From a virus, in the IMG/VR virus record IMGVR_UViG_3300043099_000752, positions 1 through 27,830 of that record: DNA of 27,830 bases. One strand, written 5' to 3'. The position numbers and the translations under genes are program-made. The notes beneath the pieces were generated by a model, which was not told the DNA's origin, ran no database searches, and saw nothing but the letters and a program-made list of their open reading frames with translations. This document shows, piece after piece, positions 23,002 to 27,830 of this stretch (its first letter is position 1; every line of letters starts with the position of its first letter).

Positions 23002-26000
23002 ATGGCGTTGTTAGTTGAAACCAGATCAGATAGTAAGCAAGCGCAAGCTGATCTGAAGAAATTGAAAGATTCTGTAGAAAGTATACAGTCTAGTATAGAA
23101 AATACTACAAGCAAATTTTCAAATTTTGCAAAAGTAATTGCTGGTACGTTTGCAGCATTAAGTGCAGGTGGCGGTTTAATTAGGCTTTCTGACGAACTGA
23201 CCAATATTAGAACTAAGATTCAACTCGTAACTGATTCACAAGAAGAATTTAATAAATCACTAAAAGATGTAAAATCAATTGCAATATCAACTAGATCTGA
23301 TCTTAGTAGTATAGCAAGCTTATATTCTAAAGTTGCAAGATCAAGCAAAGAGTTAGGTATAGGTCAAGCAGATGTAGTTAAGTTTACGAGATTAGTTTCA
23401 CAATCTGTAGCGACTTCTGGTGGAAGTCTTCAGGAAACTAACGCTGCAATAATGCAGCTAGGCCAAGCACTTGCATCCGGTAGACTTGCTGGGGATGAAC
23501 TGAGATCTATATTAGAAAATGCACCTCCGCTTGCAAATGAGATTGCAAAAGGGTTAAATGTTAGTATTGGAAAACTTAGAGAATTAGGGGAGCAAGGCCA
23601 GCTTTCCGCATCTAAGGTTTTTCAAGCTGTTATTAAAAGACAAGCAGACATTGAAAAGCAATTTGGAAAAGTTAACATTACATTTGCTTCTGCGATTGGT
23701 AATCTCAAAACTTCTTTTTCAATACTGTTTGATGAAATAAAAGTTTCTTTATTAGGCTCAAGCAATTCATTTTCTAAATTTATAAATAATATTGCAGTAA
23801 ATATATTTGAATTAAGTTCTAATATTGATTTTCTGTTTTTAAAATTAAAGTTAGAATTTAAGTCTTTTGCATTGGCTACTTTAATTGGGCTATATAATTT
23901 ACAAGATGAATTTTTGAAACTGAAAGATATTGTTGGAAATTCATTCGAAAAATTATTTTCAAACTTGTTGCCTTTATTAGGCGCTGCAATAGTTTTTATC
24001 AATACAATTTTTACGAATGTAAAGAATAATTTAATTAATATTTTTGAAAAATTATATATAAAACTTCCTAAAATTGATGTAAATAATATTTTTCCAAGTC
24101 TAGAATCTGCTTTAAACACGGTAAAGTCTTGGGTAATTAAAGTTGAAAGATGGTTTTATTGGCTTTATGATAAAGTTATTGGAAACTCTTGGATACCAGA
24201 CTTAGTAAAGCAAACTACCGCGTGGTTAAGTCAACTTACGAAAAAGCCGTTAGATATCATAAAAGAATTTGTAACTAAAGCTAATTTACAATTTGCTAAT
24301 TTAAAGTCTACACTACCGTTTACGATTGCATTAGCAGGTTTGTTAAAATATAAAGGCGTTTTATTAAGTGTTTTAGGTATCGCTGGAACGTTAGCTGGTG
24401 TGTTGGGTCTTCTATCTTTTACAGATTCAAAAGGCATTACTAAATTAAATATAGATGCTAAAATATCTGAGGCTAGTGAGACTGTTTCGAAACATTCGAA
24501 TGATATTCTGAAAAAGATTTCAGAAAATACTAAAAAGTTTTTAGATTTTAATAAAATATTAGACAATATCCGAGTTATATTTGGAGTTCAGAAAACTCAA
24601 GCAACCCAAGTACCTAAAATAGAAGTACCTAAGTATGGCACTATGGATTCTGTGCTTGATATTCTCCCAGAAAATTTAAGAGTGCCTGTATTTACTCTTA
24701 TCGCCGGCTTATTTACATTTGCACTTACCAGTGCATTTAATAACCCTACAGTAAAAACTATTGTTTTTAGTTTGGCAACTAGTGCAGCAGCAATTTATGC
24801 GGCTAGATCGATTGATCCAAAACTAATTACAGAGTCATTCTTGTCCGGTATATTCAAAGTATTAAGTGTTCTTGAAAAAGGTATTTCGGCAATATTTTCC
24901 GGTAATGTTTTAAATGATCCTTTTGGGCTTATCACTTTACTAGCAAAAACTGCACTATTGTTTAAAGCGGGTAGAGAATACTTAGGCCGAGTCGCGACTG
25001 GCGCCTTAACAGCTCCTACAACAATAGCTGAGACTACTGTGAGTGGAATACAAGCTAGAATTCTTGAAAGAAGCGTTAATAATTTAAATAGATCTATTGC
25101 AGAAACTAATGTTAGAGCTCGTGCTGATCAAAATTTGAGAAACCAAGAGAGAATAAATAGAATACAAACACTAGCGCAAATGCGCGATTTAAATGGTAAT
25201 TTAGTGGGTTATCAAAGAGCTGTTTTAGCTGTTAGAACACGTGATACTCAAGCTTTTGGCACACAGCAAACAGCTAATTTGTTAAAACAAATAAATGCTG
25301 GACGTCAATTAGATGTACAAGCTAGGCAGAATACACGAAATGCAATAACCAATTTACAACAGAATATAACAGAATCTACGGGTCGTATCACAGAGCTTAG
25401 AAATAGACTTGCACAGCAAGGGACCGTTTTTAGACAGGGTGTTGTTAGTACCTCAGCAGGTATCGGTGGAACAATAGGTGGTTTTGCTGGCTTCCAAGTT
25501 GGCGTTGAAATTGCAAGAGGTATGACAGATGCCCCTGCATGGCAACGTGTCGGAGTTGTTATCGCTAGTTCAATGGCTACTCAAGCAGTTGGTTCAGGCA
25601 TTGGCGCGGCAATTGGGTTCGGATTTATTGCGGCATTATCTGGTATAGGTAAATTATTATCTAGTGCTCTCGGACTTGCAATAAGAGGCGCTGGTATAGT
25701 AGCAGCTTTTTTAGGTCCAATAGCAGCTGGTGGTGTATTACTCGCTGCTGCGTTGTATTCTGGATTCGAGTTATTTAAACTTTTACCAGAATCCTGGAAG
25801 GAAAGAATACGACAAATGGACTTTTTTGGATTCAATCGTCCAAACAGGCCCGGTGGACCTACTACGACAAGCGAAATGGGCGGTCAAACTACAGCCGACG
25901 CTGCGAAAAAAGGTCAAGCTGTTGTTACTTCAATTACTTTTGACGAACAAGTCAAAAAAGCTTGGACAGATATTTTAAATGAAGGTATTTATATTGCTTT

Positions 26001-27830
26001 AAAAAATTTATCGACTGAATTTGAAAAAAGAACAGGCACTAAAGATGCTGTTTTTACTTACTTTAAGACTAATATACTAAAAGCTTTACAAGAGGCTTTC
26101 GAACCTACTGCTATTGGCGGTATCTATACTGGTTTAAAAATACTTACGGAAAAGATTGAAAGACTATTTAAGAGTCCTTCAGTAAAAGTAGAGCCTACTC
26201 AAATATTAAGTCCTGAAGAAAATATTACGCCTCGTTCACAATCTGCTACACCTTCAGCAGTTGTTACACCTGCACCTGCTGCTGAATTAAAGAATTTAGA
26301 AGAACAGCGAGAAAAACTTTTTGAGCATAGTCAGAAAGTGCTTAAAGAAAGAAATGAAGAGATTATAAAATTTTGGCAGTTGCAATATGAAATTATAGCT
26401 AAAACTCGCATAGTTCCTCAAAAGGAGCTCGATGATTCTATTAGGCTTATCGCACATTGGCAAAATGTACTTAATAAAGTTAAAGAAAGTTTAGATGAAC
26501 TTACAAAAAGGGCTGATAATCTTAGTAAAACAGCTACTTTAAGGAAAGCTACTGGTGGTTGGATAAGAGGACCTGGGACAGGTACATCTGACTCTATCCC
26601 TGCAATGCTTTCTAATGGTGAATTTGTTGTAAATGCTAAAGATGCACAAAAGAACTGGAATATTTTAACCGCAATTAATAGCGGACATTCTATCGGTAGC
26701 TTTAGCGAAGGTACTATAAAAGCACAAGAAGTTACGGTAGCAAATACTGAGGAAGTTGGGACTTTCTTTAATGAAATCATTAAGAATTTTAAAAAATTCT
26801 TTGAATCTATTCAAAAAATTCTACCTGGCGCAGTTAAAAATGTAGAAGGACAACTAATTCCGAATACTGAAACAGGTACTAGCCCGACCTCCTTTTCTGA
26901 ATTAGCAAAGGCTAAAAATCAAGCGGATGTAATTAAAGATATTGTGTCTTTCTTAGAATCAGCAAAATTTTCTAATATAGATGCTAAAGCATTATCGAAG
27001 TTAACGCCAACAAGTATACAAAATCTTGCATATTTAATAGATAAGTTTAAAGAGGCAGATGCGGAACTTTCTAAAATTTCTAAGGAAAGAGGCCCAGAGT
27101 CATTCGGAGCCGCTTTAGCAAAAAGCATACAACAAGATGCGGCTGCAGCAATTTCAAAAACATTAAAAGAATCTAGAGTTACTTTTACAAGCCCCTCAGG
27201 AATTTCTAGCATAACTGAATCGACACCTTTCAAAATTGCTGATATTTTACCAATAATAAAAGAAGCTTTCCCTGAATTAGATATAAATGAAGACTTATTT
27301 AAAAAGATAGACGACCAATTAAGAAAAGATTTACTTGATTCTGCTTTAAAAATAAATAAACAACGTAAAGAGTTGCTCAATAAAACAGCTGGTAGCATTG
27401 AAAATGCGTCTGACCCGAGGGTGCTAGCCGGTCTTACTGAAGCTTACGAAAAACTTTCGACAAATATTAAAAACAGTTTGGAATTAGCTACTGAAAGGGG
27501 TGGTAAATCTTTAATTGATCGTTTAAATAAGTATAAAGTTCCTTTTGAACAATTTAGAGATATTTTCGAAAAAGCTAATATAAATATAAGCGCAAACTTC
27601 TTTGATACTTTAGATAGTAATATACAGGGCACATTAATTTCCTTTGCAGAAGTTTCCCTAGATTTTCAGAAGAAAATGTCAGATACAAATCTCAAATGGC
27701 CAGAAAGACAAATTATTGCAGAAGCTTTTAGAGTATTTAACTTAAGATTAAATGAATTTGTTGAAAGTATTAGACAAGGTGTTGATCCAAATGCAGTTTC
27801 AAAGCTAGCCGCAGAACTTAGTAAAGCCCA
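23002..27830 (+). CDS. Tail tape measure protein (3' end outside window)
   Basis: The frame runs from ATG 23002 (RBS tgagg) to the window edge, more than 1609 residues, and by protein length would set a long tail. Residues about 3-40 form a coiled coil (SDSKQAQADLKKLKDSVES). Residues about 120-215 match the tape measure N-terminal family: SGGSLQETNAAIMQLGQALA, LAGDELRSILENAPPLANEI, GKLRELGEQGQLSASKVF. Hydrophobic regions near residues 455-475, 565-600 and 850-920 would form membrane segments during DNA ejection. Near residue 1184 is a motif common in tape measures, GGWIRGPGTGTSDSIPAMLS then NGEFVVNA. No lysozyme or peptidase motif was noticed in the visible part. Frames on the other strand here are shadows. 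Confidence 0.92.
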   Translation, partial: MALLVETRSDSKQAQADLKKLKDSVESIQSSIENTTSKFSNFAKVIAGTFAALSAGGGLIRLSDELTNIRTKIQLVTDSQEEFNKSLKDVKSIAISTRSDLSSIASLYSKVARSSKELGIGQADVVKFTRLVSQSVATSGGSLQETNAAIMQLGQALASGRLAGDELRSILENAPPLANEIAKGLNVSIGKLRELGEQGQLSASKVFQAVIKRQADIEKQFGKVNITFASAIGNLKTSFSILFDEIKVSLLGSSNSFSKFINNIAVNIFELSSNIDFLFLKLKLEFKSFALATLIGLYNLQDEFLKLKDIVGNSFEKLFSNLLPLLGAAIVFINTIFTNVKNNLINIFEKLYIKLPKIDVNNIFPSLESALNTVKSWVIKVERWFYWLYDKVIGNSWIPDLVKQTTAWLSQLTKKPLDIIKEFVTKANLQFANLKSTLPFTIALAGLLKYKGVLLSVLGIAGTLAGVLGLLSFTDSKGITKLNIDAKISEASETVSKHSNDILKKISENTKKFLDFNKILDNIRVIFGVQKTQATQVPKIEVPKYGTMDSVLDILPENLRVPVFTLIAGLFTFALTSAFNNPTVKTIVFSLATSAAAIYAARSIDPKLITESFLSGIFKVLSVLEKGISAIFSGNVLNDPFGLITLLAKTALLFKAGREYLGRVATGALTAPTTIAETTVSGIQARILERSVNNLNRSIAETNVRARADQNLRNQERINRIQTLAQMRDLNGNLVGYQRAVLAVRTRDTQAFGTQQTANLLKQINAGRQLDVQARQNTRNAITNLQQNITESTGRITELRNRLAQQGTVFRQGVVSTSAGIGGTIGGFAGFQVGVEIARGMTDAPAWQRVGVVIASSMATQAVGSGIGAAIGFGFIAALSGIGKLLSSALGLAIRGAGIVAAFLGPIAAGGVLLAAALYSGFELFKLLPESWKERIRQMDFFGFNRPNRPGGPTTTSEMGGQTTADAAKKGQAVVTSITFDEQVKKAWTDILNEGIYIALKNLSTEFEKRTGTKDAVFTYFKTNILKALQEAFEPTAIGGIYTGLKILTEKIERLFKSPSVKVEPTQILSPEENITPRSQSATPSAVVTPAPAAELKNLEEQREKLFEHSQKVLKERNEEIIKFWQLQYEIIAKTRIVPQKELDDSIRLIAHWQNVLNKVKESLDELTKRADNLSKTATLRKATGGWIRGPGTGTSDSIPAMLSNGEFVVNAKDAQKNWNILTAINSGHSIGSFSEGTIKAQEVTVANTEEVGTFFNEIIKNFKKFFESIQKILPGAVKNVEGQLIPNTETGTSPTSFSELAKAKNQADVIKDIVSFLESAKFSNIDAKALSKLTPTSIQNLAYLIDKFKEADAELSKISKERGPESFGAALAKSIQQDAAAAISKTLKESRVTFTSPSGISSITESTPFKIADILPIIKEAFPELDINEDLFKKIDDQLRKDLLDSALKINKQRKELLNKTAGSIENASDPRVLAGLTEAYEKLSTNIKNSLELATERGGKSLIDRLNKYKVPFEQFRDIFEKANINISANFFDTLDSNIQGTLISFAEVSLDFQKKMSDTNLKWPERQIIAEAFRVFNLRLNEFVESIRQGVDPNAVSKLAAELSKA

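Noticed and set aside
23622-24566. Minus-strand frames within the tape measure gene (also 25581-25835, 26418-26780, 26919-27398)
   Set aside because: All overlap a continuous + strand tape measure frame with family motifs; they are shadows.

Overview
This window is the structural gene block of a tailed double-stranded DNA phage or prophage. Every recognisable gene lies on the + strand, packed with 0-10 base gaps or ATGA/TAATG overlaps. A tail tube protein, a lambda-type tail chaperone pair and a very long tape measure protein, with no sheath, point to a long non-contractile (siphovirus) tail. The DNA is AT-rich except in the giant tail protein, the capsid gene and a few short intergenic elements. 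The host cannot be told from the sequence. No integrase, tRNA, terminase, repressor or CRISPR array is in view.

Layout. 2-8117: distal tail and fibre genes (end of a baseplate-type protein, collagen-like small protein, two fibre proteins sharing an N-terminal motif, a small protein, and a 1743-residue repeat protein). 8128-9135: small membrane or accessory genes, one apparently broken by a 1-nt frameshift and one a mini HELAH metallopeptidase. 9138-12203: DUF4055-type portal, two glycine/alanine-rich or coiled proteins that share an N-terminal tag, and a 50-residue basic protein. 12326-17818: the centrepiece, a split gene for a 1542-residue protein. 17841-17921: terminator and hairpins. 17922-21655: scaffold, major capsid, head completion proteins, tail terminator and tail tube. 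21664-21749: a pseudoknotted RNA element. 21763-22949: tail assembly chaperones with a GGGAAAG -1 frameshift, then an HK97-gp10-like protein. 22957-22988: strong terminator. 23002 to the end: tape measure, cut by the window edge.

Main discovery candidate. The split gene encodes a MuF/SPP1-gp7-type minor head protein fused to a complete T7/N4-type single-subunit RNA polymerase: DxxGR-like motif (DHRAR), motif A (DASSSGAQ), motif B (R-x3-K-x7-YG) and motif C (HDAFF). MuF proteins sit inside the capsid at the portal, so the fusion suggests a polymerase packaged in a siphovirus head and ejected with the DNA. The gene is interrupted inside motif B by an 864-nt group I intron that carries an HNH homing endonuclease. 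The splice junction is fixed by the reading frame, the motif B spacing, a 7-bp P1 with the U.G wobble, and an 8-bp P10. The two tagged proteins next to it may be co-ejected. Two structured RNA elements and 3-nt-loop hairpins in the gaps between genes are the next most interesting signals.
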